NCBI GenBank assembly: GCA_017303995.1
Contig: JAFLBE010000043.1
Location: 1-38,669 of the forward strand
Origin: Bacteroidota bacterium
GTDB lineage: Bacteria; Bacteroidota; JABWAT01
Reading direction: 5' to 3'
Length of the DNA: 38,669 bases
Part shown: positions 7,999-15,950 of the stretch, in pieces
Layout of the letters: the number at the start of each line of letters is the position of its first letter
Numbering within the stretch: position 1 is the first letter of the stretch
Program-made: the position numbers and the translations under genes
The notes under the pieces: generated by a model
What the model was told of the DNA's origin: nothing
The model's database searches: none
What the model saw: the letters and a program-made list of their open reading frames with translations, nothing else

Positions 7999-8767
7999 TT
8001 TCAACCTTTACTTTCCGCACCGGAATTCCACTTTTTGCAAGAAATATTTTGGCTTCAGCAATTGTAAATTGTTTATAGTGGAAGATCGAAGCTGCCAGAA
8101 CTGCATCTGCTTTCCCGATCAGAAAGGCATCAAGCAAATGTTCCAACGAACCAGCCCCGCCACTGGCGATTACCGGCACTTTTACGAGATCTGCAATTCT
8201 GCTCAGAAGTTCATTGTCGAAACCGGCTTTGGTTCCGTCACGATCCATTGACGTGACAAGCAGCTCACCCGCACCTTTTTCAACACCTTTTACGGCCCAC
8301 TCAAGCGCATCCAACCCTGCAGGTTTTCTTCCGCCGTGAGTAAAAACTTCCCATTTATTTTCACCCGTTTGCTTGGCATCAATAGCCAGAACAATACATT
8401 GGGACCCGAATTTTTCAGCCCCTTCAGAAATCAGATCCGGATTAAAAATCGCACTTGAATTCACCGAAATTTTATCTGCACCACGATCAAGCATGGCTTT
8501 CATGTCTGCAACCGAACGGATTCCACCACCCACCGTAAACGGAATAAATACGGATTCAGCCGTTCTTTCAACCACATCATACATTGACTTGCGATTGTCT
8601 GAAGTTGCCGTTATATCCAGAAAAACCAATTCATCTGCACCGGAATCGTTGTAGAATCTGGCTTGTTCAACGGGATCACCGGCATCCTGCAGATTTACAA
8701 AGTTTATTCCTTTGACAACCCGGCCGTCATGAACATCAAGACAGGGAATAATTCGTTTGGTCAGCAT
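7985..8767 (-). CDS. hisF: Imidazole glycerol phosphate synthase cyclase subunit HisF
   Basis: 260 residues, a complete (beta/alpha)8 barrel. The catalytic Asp residues lie in CLDVHDG (D11) and in VLAIDAKQ (about 130). The phosphate-binding loops VGGGIRS and SGGAGSLEH are present. With HisH it converts PRFAR and glutamine-derived ammonia to imidazole glycerol phosphate and AICAR. It overlaps hisA by 7 bp upstream and hisI by 14 bp downstream, so translation is probably coupled. There is nothing unusual in the sequence. Confidence 0.97.
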   Translation of the reverse strand: MLTKRIIPCLDVHDGRVVKGINFVNLQDAGDPVEQARFYNDSGADELVFLDITATSDNRKSMYDVVERTAESVFIPFTVGGGIRSVADMKAMLDRGADKISVNSSAIFNPDLISEGAEKFGSQCIVLAIDAKQTGENKWEVFTHGGRKPAGLDALEWAVKGVEKGAGELLVTSMDRDGTKAGFDNELLSRIADLVKVPVIASGGAGSLEHLLDAFLIGKADAVLAASIFHYKQFTIAEAKIFLAKSGIPVRKVKVENELV

Positions 8768-9561
8768 GTGGCGCCGGGTTTCTTTTTAAAATCATGCTCA
8801 GTGAAAATTTTGATTTCCTGTTCAACTTCCAGAGATTTTTCACATTCCCGCCATAAAACCTGGCAGGGAAATTTGTTCTCGTACAAAGCTTTTCCGACGA
8901 TGACGGAATCAACACCAAACGGAACCAATTCCTTCAGAGCTACCAGATCTTTAAAACCAGATACGCCACCTGAAGCGGTAATTTTAATTCCGGATCTCAC
9001 CGCCATGTCTTTGGTTGCTTCGAGATTCGGACCCTGAAGCATACCATCTTTGGAAATATCAGTGAAAATGATGCGTTGTAAGCCATATTCTTTCATCTGA
9101 AGGGCAAGATCAACAGCATCAAGTGCTGAAGTTTCTGTCCAGCCCTTGATGGCAACTTTTCCATTCGAGGCATCAATTCCAACAATAATGGCTCTTGGAC
9201 CAAACTCTTCTATGGCCTGACGGACGAGATCGGGATTTTTAACTGCAGCGGTTCCGATAATGACCCGGCAAACACCGCTGTTCAGATAGGATCGGATGTC
9301 TTCAAGTGTTCGGATACCGCCACCAACCTGAACCGGGATATCGATGTTTTTTACAATTTTCTCGATGACCGGCAAATTGTCACGGGTTCCCGAAAGAGCA
9401 CCATCCAAATCAACCAGATGGAGAATCTTGGCATTTTCAATCCGCCAGAGCTGAGCTGTTTTGACCGGATCAGAAAAGTAAACGGTTTCATTTTCAAACT
9501 TGCCTTGTTGCAAGCGAACACACTGTCCGCCTTTGATATCAATTGCCGGAATTACGAGCAT
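8761..9561 (-). CDS. hisA: ProFAR isomerase HisA
   Basis: 266 residues. HisA isomerises ProFAR to PRFAR by an Amadori rearrangement. Catalytic Asp residues lie at D8 (IPAIDIKGG) and near 130 (VGIDASNG), and the phosphate loops VGGGIRT and SGGVSG are intact. The protein is about 20 residues longer than typical HisA; the extra length is a charged C-terminal tail ([17 protein letters not shown]). Its start is 3 bp after the hisH stop and its end overlaps hisF. Confidence 0.96.
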   Translation of the reverse strand: MLVIPAIDIKGGQCVRLQQGKFENETVYFSDPVKTAQLWRIENAKILHLVDLDGALSGTRDNLPVIEKIVKNIDIPVQVGGGIRTLEDIRSYLNSGVCRVIIGTAAVKNPDLVRQAIEEFGPRAIIVGIDASNGKVAIKGWTETSALDAVDLALQMKEYGLQRIIFTDISKDGMLQGPNLEATKDMAVRSGIKITASGGVSGFKDLVALKELVPFGVDSVIVGKALYENKFPCQVLWRECEKSLEVEQEIKIFTEHDFKKKPGATC

Positions 9562-9564
9562 GAT

Positions 9565-10164
9565 TTAAATATCTCCAAAATTTTTCAGCAGAGTGAGTCC
9601 GGTTTTCTGACTTTTTTCCGGATGAAACTGCATTCCAACCACATTATCTTTTCTCATGATGGAAGAAAAAGGCCCGTGATAATCAGTTTCTGCAATCGTT
9701 TCCGAAGAAAGCGGTGCATAAAAACTGTGTACGAAATAAACATAATCGCCCGAATTAACATTCCGGAACAGCGGATCGGATGTGATCAGGGACAACTCAT
9801 TCCATCCCATGTGAGGGATTTTCGGGAGGTCACGAAAGGCTGTAATATCTGAATTGAGTAGGCCAAGACCAGGGTGAAAACCGAATTCATCACTACTTTT
9901 TGCAAGAAGCTGCATGCCCAGACAAATTCCCAGAAGTGGTTTTCCCTTTGAGGCATGTTCACGCAAAAGATCACTCAGATTCAACGAATCCAGTTTTTTC
10001 ATGGCAGGTTGAAAGGCCCCGACACCCGGAAGTAAAATGCGGTCAGACTGGCGGATCACGGATGTATCAGCGGAAAAGGTGACGGCATATCCGACAGTTT
10101 CAAGGGCTTTAACGGCACTTTTAATGTTGCCGATGCCGTAGTCAATAACGGTGATTGATTTCAT
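9565..10164 (-). CDS. hisH: Imidazole glycerol phosphate synthase glutaminase subunit HisH
   Basis: 199 residues, a class I glutamine amidotransferase. The catalytic triad is visible: C81 in GICLGMQ, and H181 and E183 in MQFHPEKS. The opening VIDYGIGNIKS is typical of HisH. It hydrolyses glutamine and channels ammonia to HisF. It is the first gene of the hisHAFI cluster; hisG, hisD, hisC and hisB are not in the window. A strong Bacteroidetes-type promoter lies just upstream. Confidence 0.96.
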   Translation of the reverse strand: MKSITVIDYGIGNIKSAVKALETVGYAVTFSADTSVIRQSDRILLPGVGAFQPAMKKLDSLNLSDLLREHASKGKPLLGICLGMQLLAKSSDEFGFHPGLGLLNSDITAFRDLPKIPHMGWNELSLITSDPLFRNVNSGDYVYFVHSFYAPLSSETIAETDYHGPFSSIMRKDNVVGMQFHPEKSQKTGLTLLKNFGDI

Positions 10165-10185
10165 GGATTCCTGTAAAAGCGGTTA

Positions 10186-10217
10186 CAAAAGTAGGATTCA
10201 GGCAGGAGAATCACAAA
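10186..10217 (-). promoter_or_regulatory. Bacteroidetes-type -33/-7 promoter of the his operon
   Basis: Reading the minus strand, TTTG (10217-10214) is followed by a 20-bp spacer and TACTTTTG (10193-10186). This is a perfect match to TTTG-N17-23-TAnnTTTG. The predicted transcript would begin around 10180, giving a leader of about 15 nt before the hisH ATG at 10164. Confidence 0.75.
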
Positions 10218-10400
10218 CCAAAGGGGATTTGAATGGTTTTTCCGCTGCGATTTCCTTAATTTTCAAATCATGAGTTTATCACCTTTTTCAATTCAATTTC
10301 CTGAAAAATGATCGTGCCCGAATCTCTTTTAAAACGGGTGTCTGGAATAACCAATCCATTTTTTATTACAAAAGCTAACCAAAATAAATCACAAAAAACC

Positions 10401-11204
10401 ATGAAATTCATTTTCCCTCTGCTTCTGATTTTCACAACAACCCTTTCGGCCCAGAACCTGACAAACATTTCCTACTATCCGGAATCTGTATCAAAACTGA
10501 ATACTAATATTCAGGAAAAGTGTAAACTTGATATTTACCTTCCTGAAAATAAAACCGGATTTTCAACCATTATCTGGTTTCACGGCGGCGGACTCAGTGG
10601 TGGCGAAAAGGAAATTCCAGCAGAATTAAGGGGAAAAGGAATCGCTATAATCGGGGTGGGTTACCGGCTTACCCCTCAGGCAAAATCTCCAGATTACCTA
10701 GAAGATGCAGCGGCGGCAGTTTCCTGGGTTTTTAATAATATCACAAAATATGGCGGGGATTCTACCTTAATTTTTGTTTCCGGACATTCTGCAGGTGGTT
10801 ATCTGGCTGCAATGGTCGGACTTGATAAAAGCTGGTTGGCAGCTCATCAGATCGATGCAAACCGTCTCGCCGGAATTATTCCTTTCAGCGGACAAATGAT
10901 CACCCACTTTTCCATCAGAAAAGAAAGAGGAATTCCAGAAACTCAGCCTGCCATAGACAAATTTGCTCCTCTTTTTCACGTCAGGCCAGACGCCCCGCCT
11001 CTTCTGCTTATCACGGGTGACCGTGAGTTGGAACTTCTTGGCCGCTATGAAGAAAATGCCTACATGATGCGGATGATGAAAGTGGCCGGTCACAAGCAAA
11101 CCAAACTACTTGAACTTCAAGGTTATGATCATGGCATGACAAAACCGGGATTTCCGTTGCTTCTCGACTTTGTTAAAAAAGTTGCCAACGGAAAGAAAAA
11201 ATGA
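10401..11204 (+). CDS. Exported alpha/beta-hydrolase (carboxylesterase type)
   Basis: 267 residues from the ATG at 10401, chosen because it begins a clear signal peptide (MKFIFPLLLIFTTTLSAQ); the frame is open further upstream. The oxyanion-hole motif HGGG is at 61-64. The nucleophile is S130 in GHSAGG, with D207 (TGDRE) and H244 (GYDHG) completing a Ser-Asp-His triad. This is the BD-FAE/esterase group that cleaves carboxylic esters, here probably in the periplasm. The stop overlaps the start of the TonB-dependent receptor gene by 4 bp (ATGA), so the two are coupled. It could trim an ester-containing ligand imported by that receptor, but this is inference. Confidence 0.88.
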   Translation: MKFIFPLLLIFTTTLSAQNLTNISYYPESVSKLNTNIQEKCKLDIYLPENKTGFSTIIWFHGGGLSGGEKEIPAELRGKGIAIIGVGYRLTPQAKSPDYLEDAAAAVSWVFNNITKYGGDSTLIFVSGHSAGGYLAAMVGLDKSWLAAHQIDANRLAGIIPFSGQMITHFSIRKERGIPETQPAIDKFAPLFHVRPDAPPLLLITGDRELELLGRYEENAYMMRMMKVAGHKQTKLLELQGYDHGMTKPGFPLLLDFVKKVANGKKK

Positions 11205-13615
11205 GTCGACCCAACTTTGGTGTTTTATTACTTTTCCTCGGGCTTTCAAGTCCGGGTTATACGCAAACCCTTGTCGTAACTGACGCATCGACATCCAAAC
11301 CCATTTCACAAGTTACCGTTTCATCGTTTGAACCCGTTATCAATGTCACAACCAATGACTCAGGCCTAGCAGATTTGTCAGGATTTGAAAAAGCTAAAAA
11401 GATTACCATCCGTCACCTTGGCTATTTTACGCTAACAAAAAGTTACCGTGAGCTGGAATCTGCTTCCTTCCTTGTCAGAATGGAAATTAATCCGTTTCAG
11501 ATTGATGAAGTTGTGGTATCTGCAAATCGTATCGGATCTATTCAATCAGAAACACCCCGGCAAACGCTGATTCTGGGGGAAATGGAGATCGAATTCCGGA
11601 ATGCCCAAACTTCGGCTGATGTTCTGCAGAATTCGGGTGATGTTTTTGTCCAAAAAAGTCAGGCCGGCGGCGGAAGTCCGGTTTTACGTGGATTTGAAGC
11701 CAATAAAATTCTGATGGTTGTTGATGGCATCCGGATGAACAATGCTGTTTACCGATCCGGACATCTTCAAAATATTATCACGGTTGATCCTGCAAGCCTC
11801 GAAAAACTTGAAGTGCTTCAGGGTCCGGGTTCTGTAACTTTCGGAAGTGATGCTTTGGGTGGCGTTATCCAGTTTTTTACCAGGCGACCGGTTTTATCTG
11901 AAAATGGTGAGTTCAAAGTGAACACCGATGCCTTTACCCGGTATTCTTCAGTCAATCAGGAAAAAACGATTCACGGAAGTGTCAATATTGGAATTGAAAA
12001 CGTTGCTTTTCTGACCAGTGTGACCCGGTCAGATTTTGGTGATCTCAAACAGGGAGCAAACCGGAATCCATTTTACGGCAGCTGGGGGAAACGGACTTTT
12101 TACTCAGAACGAATCGGCGGGAAAGACTCGGCGGTTGTGAATTCAGATCCAAACCTTCAGAAACCCACCGGTTATACCCAGTGGGATTTTATGGAGAAAA
12201 TTCTTTTCCGTCAGGATGAAAATCTGAATCACCACCTCAATATCCAGTATTCAACTTCCACGGATATTCCCCGATACGACCGCCTGACAGAAACCGGCTC
12301 AAACGGAAAACCAAAAAGTGCAGAGTGGTATTACGGTCCGCAAAAACGGTTTCTGGCTGCTTACACTGCTGATTTGACTGCGAAAACATCTTTATTTGAG
12401 TCATCCAAACTCATTCTGGGTTATCAATCCATTGAAGAAAGCCGCCACACCCGGAATTTCGGAAGTTCAAAACTGAATCACCGCATAGAAAATATAACGG
12501 TTCTGTCTGCCAATCTGGATTTTGGAAAATCCATCAACCAACATTTATTGAGTTATGGATTTGAAGGCAGTCTCAACAAAGTCAGCTCAAAAGCAAACCA
12601 GGAAAATATTTCAACCGGTGTAAAAATCCCTCTTGATACCCGTTACCCAGACGGCGGTTCGGATATGACAACCGTTGCGGGATATTTGACAGACACCTGG
12701 AAACTAGCTCCGGATTTGATTTTTTCAGGTGGACTCCGGGCAAGTTACGTTTCATTGAATGCAGACTTTAATGACACCTCCTTTTTTCCTTTTCCGTTCA
12801 GCAGCGTCAGCCAGAGTTCAGGTGCTGTTAATGGCAATGCCGGCATTGTCTGGCTTCCCGTTTCGGACTGGAAATTTTCACTTTCAGCCTCCAGCGGATT
12901 CCGTGCGCCAAATGTGGATGATGTTGGTAAACTTTTTGAATCCGTCCCGGGTTCAGTCATCGTTCCAAATCCTGATTTAAAACCGGAATATACTTATACA
13001 GGGGAAGCCGGAATCTCAGGTTTTGTTGGGGAAGGAATCAAAGTGGAAACAACAGGATTTTACACCCTTTACCGGGAAGCAATTACCACCGAACCGGCAC
13101 TTTTCAATGGAAAAGATTCAATCCTTTACGATGGAATGCTAAGCAGAGTCAGTTCGCAAACCAATGCAAACAAAGGGTTTATTTACGGCTTTTCAGCTTA
13201 TTTTAGTGCAGGACTTTCAGACGGATTTTTATTTTCTTCCAGCCTGACTTATACTTACGGTCGACTTGAGACCCGTTCAAAAACCTTCCCCCTTGATCAC
13301 GTTCCACCGGTTTATGGCAGAACCGGAGTGTCTTATTCGACCGGGTCCCTCCGGTCAGAATTCTTTGCACTTTATAACGGCTGGAAACATTTGAAGGATT
13401 ACAATCCGAACGGAGAGGACAATCTGCAATATGCAACGGAAAAAGGAAATCCTGCCTGGTTTACCCTTAATCTGAGAGTGTCATGGCAGACAACCGATCA
13501 CTTCAGAATCCAAACGTCTCTGGAAAACATACTGGACCAGAATTACCGTGTTTTCGCCTCAGGAATCAGTGCGCCCGGAAGAAATTTTTCACTGACACTT
13601 CGGGGAGAGTTCTAA
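11201..13615 (+). CDS. TonB-dependent outer-membrane receptor, heme/siderophore-type
   Basis: 804 residues. Signal peptide 1-22, then a carboxypeptidase-regulatory-like beta-sandwich (about 23-95) typical of this phylum. The plug follows at about 105-230, with LQNSGDVFVQKSQ, SPVLRGFEANK, MVVDGIRMNNAVYRSGHLQN and FGSDALGGVI. A 22-strand barrel follows and ends in SLTLRGEF with a C-terminal Phe. FRAP (567-570) and NPDL (590-593) are the boxes seen in heme and hemoglobin receptors, but the His usually found between them is absent, so heme is not assured. It imports a ligand through the outer membrane using TonB energy. It overlaps the exported esterase gene by 4 bp. Confidence 0.92.
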   Translation: MSRPNFGVLLLFLGLSSPGYTQTLVVTDASTSKPISQVTVSSFEPVINVTTNDSGLADLSGFEKAKKITIRHLGYFTLTKSYRELESASFLVRMEINPFQIDEVVVSANRIGSIQSETPRQTLILGEMEIEFRNAQTSADVLQNSGDVFVQKSQAGGGSPVLRGFEANKILMVVDGIRMNNAVYRSGHLQNIITVDPASLEKLEVLQGPGSVTFGSDALGGVIQFFTRRPVLSENGEFKVNTDAFTRYSSVNQEKTIHGSVNIGIENVAFLTSVTRSDFGDLKQGANRNPFYGSWGKRTFYSERIGGKDSAVVNSDPNLQKPTGYTQWDFMEKILFRQDENLNHHLNIQYSTSTDIPRYDRLTETGSNGKPKSAEWYYGPQKRFLAAYTADLTAKTSLFESSKLILGYQSIEESRHTRNFGSSKLNHRIENITVLSANLDFGKSINQHLLSYGFEGSLNKVSSKANQENISTGVKIPLDTRYPDGGSDMTTVAGYLTDTWKLAPDLIFSGGLRASYVSLNADFNDTSFFPFPFSSVSQSSGAVNGNAGIVWLPVSDWKFSLSASSGFRAPNVDDVGKLFESVPGSVIVPNPDLKPEYTYTGEAGISGFVGEGIKVETTGFYTLYREAITTEPALFNGKDSILYDGMLSRVSSQTNANKGFIYGFSAYFSAGLSDGFLFSSSLTYTYGRLETRSKTFPLDHVPPVYGRTGVSYSTGSLRSEFFALYNGWKHLKDYNPNGEDNLQYATEKGNPAWFTLNLRVSWQTTDHFRIQTSLENILDQNYRVFASGISAPGRNFSLTLRGEF

Positions 13616-13616
13616 T

Positions 13617-13736
13617 GCATTTTAACAGGGATAAACAGGATGGTCAGGATAAATTCAAAACAAAAAATTGCCCATTCCAAAAACTGTATTCTTTATTTTT
13701 CCTGTTCATCCTGACTATCCCTGTTCATTTGAATTA
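13617..13736. repeat. Inverted-repeat element, copy 1
   Basis: The left arm (13621-13650) carries AACAGGG/AACAGGA/GTCAGGA units spaced 9 bp apart. The right arm (13700-13735, CCTGTTCATCCTGACTATCC...) is its near reverse complement. The interior holds CCATTCCAAAAACTG. It starts 1 bp after the receptor stop codon and could fold as a long hairpin at the transcript end. Confidence 0.8.
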
Positions 13737-13832
13737 TTAATCTCCAAAATGAGCACTTTTTTGAATTTATTACTCATTTGAATTATTTTTGACCGTCCTG
13801 AGTAACTTTCAAATAAAATCCCGAATAAAAAA

Positions 13833-14264
13833 ATGAAACATGCTGACATTACAGAAGCCATAATTGGTGCTTCATTTGAAGTTATAAATGAACTTGGTTC
13901 CGGTTTTCTGGAACAAGTTTATCACAAAGCTTTAGCGTTTGCACTAACTGACAAAAACATATTTGTTCAACCACAATATCCAATTGAAGTAAGTTTCAGA
14001 AACAGGCCGGTGGGTCAATTCTATGCTGATTTATTGGTTGAAAATAAAGTCATTGTTGAAGTTAAGGCAGTCAAAACTATTTTACCGGAACACCAGGCTC
14101 AAGTCATAAACTACCTCAAAGCCACGCAAATTGAAGTCGGATTATTGATTAACTTTGGTAGTTCAAAACTTGAATACAGAAGACTTGATCTGCGGAATAA
14201 ACAAACTTTCAGATCAGAATTGATTCAAACAGAACCAGAATTTCCCGATGCATATTCTTTTTAA
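13833..14264 (+). CDS. GxxExxY protein, PD-(D/E)xK nuclease-like
   Basis: 143 residues. The family motif GxxExxY is seen as GFLEQVY (24-30). The nuclease core is seen as D66 in YADLL followed by E76-V-K78 in VEVKAV, matching PD-(D/E)xK superfamily spacing. The N-terminal ITEAIIGASFEVINELGSG and the C-terminal QVINYLKATQIEVGLLINFG are also typical. The family's cellular role is unknown. The gene lies between two copies of an inverted-repeat element, and its TAA stop (14262-14264) falls inside the left arm of the second copy. Members often occur in many copies per genome, which suggests mobility. The nuclease fold is supported by motifs; activity is inferred. Confidence 0.88.
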   Translation: MKHADITEAIIGASFEVINELGSGFLEQVYHKALAFALTDKNIFVQPQYPIEVSFRNRPVGQFYADLLVENKVIVEVKAVKTILPEHQAQVINYLKATQIEVGLLINFGSSKLEYRRLDLRNKQTFRSELIQTEPEFPDAYSF

Positions 14265-14415
14265 CAAGGATTAACAGGATAGTCAGGATAATTTCAATTT
14301 AAAAAATATCTGTGATTCAGGATCTTTGATTTTCCCGAGTTTTAATTTTCCTTTTCTAAAAACTGAATTTGGATTCATCCTGTTTATCCTGACTATCCCT
14401 GTTCATTTGAATTTT
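14259..14415. repeat. Inverted-repeat element, copy 2
   Basis: Left arm: TTTTTAACAAGGATTAACAG and onward (14259-14290). Right arm: CATCCTGTTTATCCTGACTA and onward (14375-14410). The interior shares AAAAACTGAATTTGG with copy 3. The left arm supplies the stop codon of the GxxExxY gene. Confidence 0.8.
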
Positions 14416-14426
14416 AAAACCAAATC

Positions 14427-14590
14427 CATTTAACAGGGACTTACAGGATGGTCATGATAAATTCATTTTTTTTGTTGATCTACCGACTAATCCTAATCTT
14501 TGATTACTTTAGATTCAGAATTTCCCATTCCAAAAACTGAATTTGGTTTTCATCCTGTTCATCCTGACTATCCCTGTTCATATGAATTTG
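14427..14590. repeat. Inverted-repeat element, copy 3
   Basis: Left arm at 14429-14465 (TTTAACAGGGACTTACAGGA and onward) and right arm at 14551-14585 (CATCCTGTTCATCCTGACTA and onward). The interior CCCATTCCAAAAACTG matches copy 1, and AATCTTTGATT resembles copy 2. It lies 12 bp after copy 2. Together copies 2 and 3 fill most of the 424-bp gap before manA. Confidence 0.8.
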
Positions 14591-14688
14591 AATTCCTCCG
14601 TTTTCCCCTTTCCCAGCTTTTCTTTGAAAAAGACAATTTTGTTCACTAATTTCACCGGTCGCAATCCAATTTCAGGCAGATATTTTTC

Positions 14689-15906
14689 ATGGCTTCTTTC
14701 CAACCGAAACCTTACCGGCTGGTCAACACCGTTCAGCATTATGAATGGGGCACCCGGAACCAAAATGCTTTTATTCCCCATTTTCTTGGACAGAAACCAG
14801 AACCTGACACTCCTTATGCAGAATTATGGATCGGTGCACATCCGAAATGTCCGTCTGAAATTTGGGTTGATGGAAAATCAACGCTGCTTAATCAGGTCAT
14901 CAGCACGTTTCCTGAAGACATTCTTGGAAAACAGGTTTCTCAGAAATCAGGCAATCAACTTCCCTTCCTTCTTAAAGTTCTTTCTGCCGGACAGGCTCTT
15001 TCAATCCAGCTTCATCCCAATAAATCGCAGGCAGAAGTTCTACACAAAAAGGATCCAAAAAACTATCCTGACGATAATCACAAACCCGAAATTGCCATTG
15101 CCCTCGATCATTTAACAGCCCTGGCAGGATTTCAGCCGGTTGCTTCCATTCAAAAAAATCTGATTGCAAATCCAGAAATCGGTGAATTTGCCGGAACCAC
15201 TTTTACGGAAGCGGTGATTTCTGCTAAAAACGAAGATGTAGCAGAAGACGCCGTCAAGAAATTATATGCTGCCATCATGAAAAAGGCAGAAGCAAAACCT
15301 GAATTGGACCGGGTGATACCAAAACTTGTTGAACGTCTTTCTTCCTCAAATAAAAAGTCCCCTTCAGAATCCCAGTTTCTCACCCAGCATCTTCGTTATG
15401 GAAATGATGTTGGTCTATTTTCCTTTTTCTTTTTCAATCTGATTGAGCTCAAAGCCGGACAGGCCATTTTTACCGGAGCAGGAATTCCGCACGCCTATCT
15501 TGACGGTAATATTGTGGAATGTATGGCCAACTCTGACAATGTCGTCCGGGCCGGACTCACCCCAAAATTTAAGGATGTTGACACCCTTCTGGATATCATT
15601 GTTTACCAATTTGGCGAATTTGACCTGATCAACAAGGAACAGAAAACAGACCAGGTGATTTTCAAAACCGAAGCTGCAGAATTTGAAATTACAGGATTTA
15701 CGAAACCAGCTGGCTTTACCTCTCCCTTTTCCTCAAATGAAAAACCGTCAGTTTTTTTATTGACGGAAGGAAAACTATCCGTTTCCTGGCCGGGCGGTGT
15801 TGAAGTTTTCAGCAAAGGGGACTCATTTTTGATTCCGGCCTGTCTGGGCACTGCAACGCTAAAAGCTGAGTCACAGGCAGCCTGGTATGTGGTCCAAATT
15901 CCCTGA
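14689..15906 (+). CDS. manA: Mannose-6-phosphate isomerase, type I
   Basis: 405 residues. Interconverts mannose 6-phosphate and fructose 6-phosphate, linking mannose use with GDP-mannose synthesis. The zinc ligands of the type I enzyme are visible: Q107 and H109 in IQLHPN, E134 in HKPEIA, and H268 in GIPHAYLDG. The substrate-loop NSDNVVRAGLTPK is intact. The start at 14689 opens MASFQPKPYRLVNTVQHYEWG, which aligns with the usual N-terminus. It is followed after 44 bp by a GH30 glycosidase lipoprotein; both may serve sugar use, but no transporter links them here. Confidence 0.95.
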   Translation: MASFQPKPYRLVNTVQHYEWGTRNQNAFIPHFLGQKPEPDTPYAELWIGAHPKCPSEIWVDGKSTLLNQVISTFPEDILGKQVSQKSGNQLPFLLKVLSAGQALSIQLHPNKSQAEVLHKKDPKNYPDDNHKPEIAIALDHLTALAGFQPVASIQKNLIANPEIGEFAGTTFTEAVISAKNEDVAEDAVKKLYAAIMKKAEAKPELDRVIPKLVERLSSSNKKSPSESQFLTQHLRYGNDVGLFSFFFFNLIELKAGQAIFTGAGIPHAYLDGNIVECMANSDNVVRAGLTPKFKDVDTLLDIIVYQFGEFDLINKEQKTDQVIFKTEAAEFEITGFTKPAGFTSPFSSNEKPSVFLLTEGKLSVSWPGGVEVFSKGDSFLIPACLGTATLKAESQAAWYVVQIP

Positions 15907-15950
15907 TCCAATTTTCCAAAAACCAATCACCAATCCGAAAGGAACTTTCC

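Noticed and set aside
13617-14590. Group II intron or CRISPR array around the GxxExxY gene
   Set aside because: No reverse transcriptase, no domain V-like structure and no regular spacers; the repeats are inverted pairs with related interiors.
14543-15115. 190-codon plus-strand frame overlapping manA
   Set aside because: manA in the other frame is complete with all zinc ligands; this frame begins in the repeat element and shows no family features.
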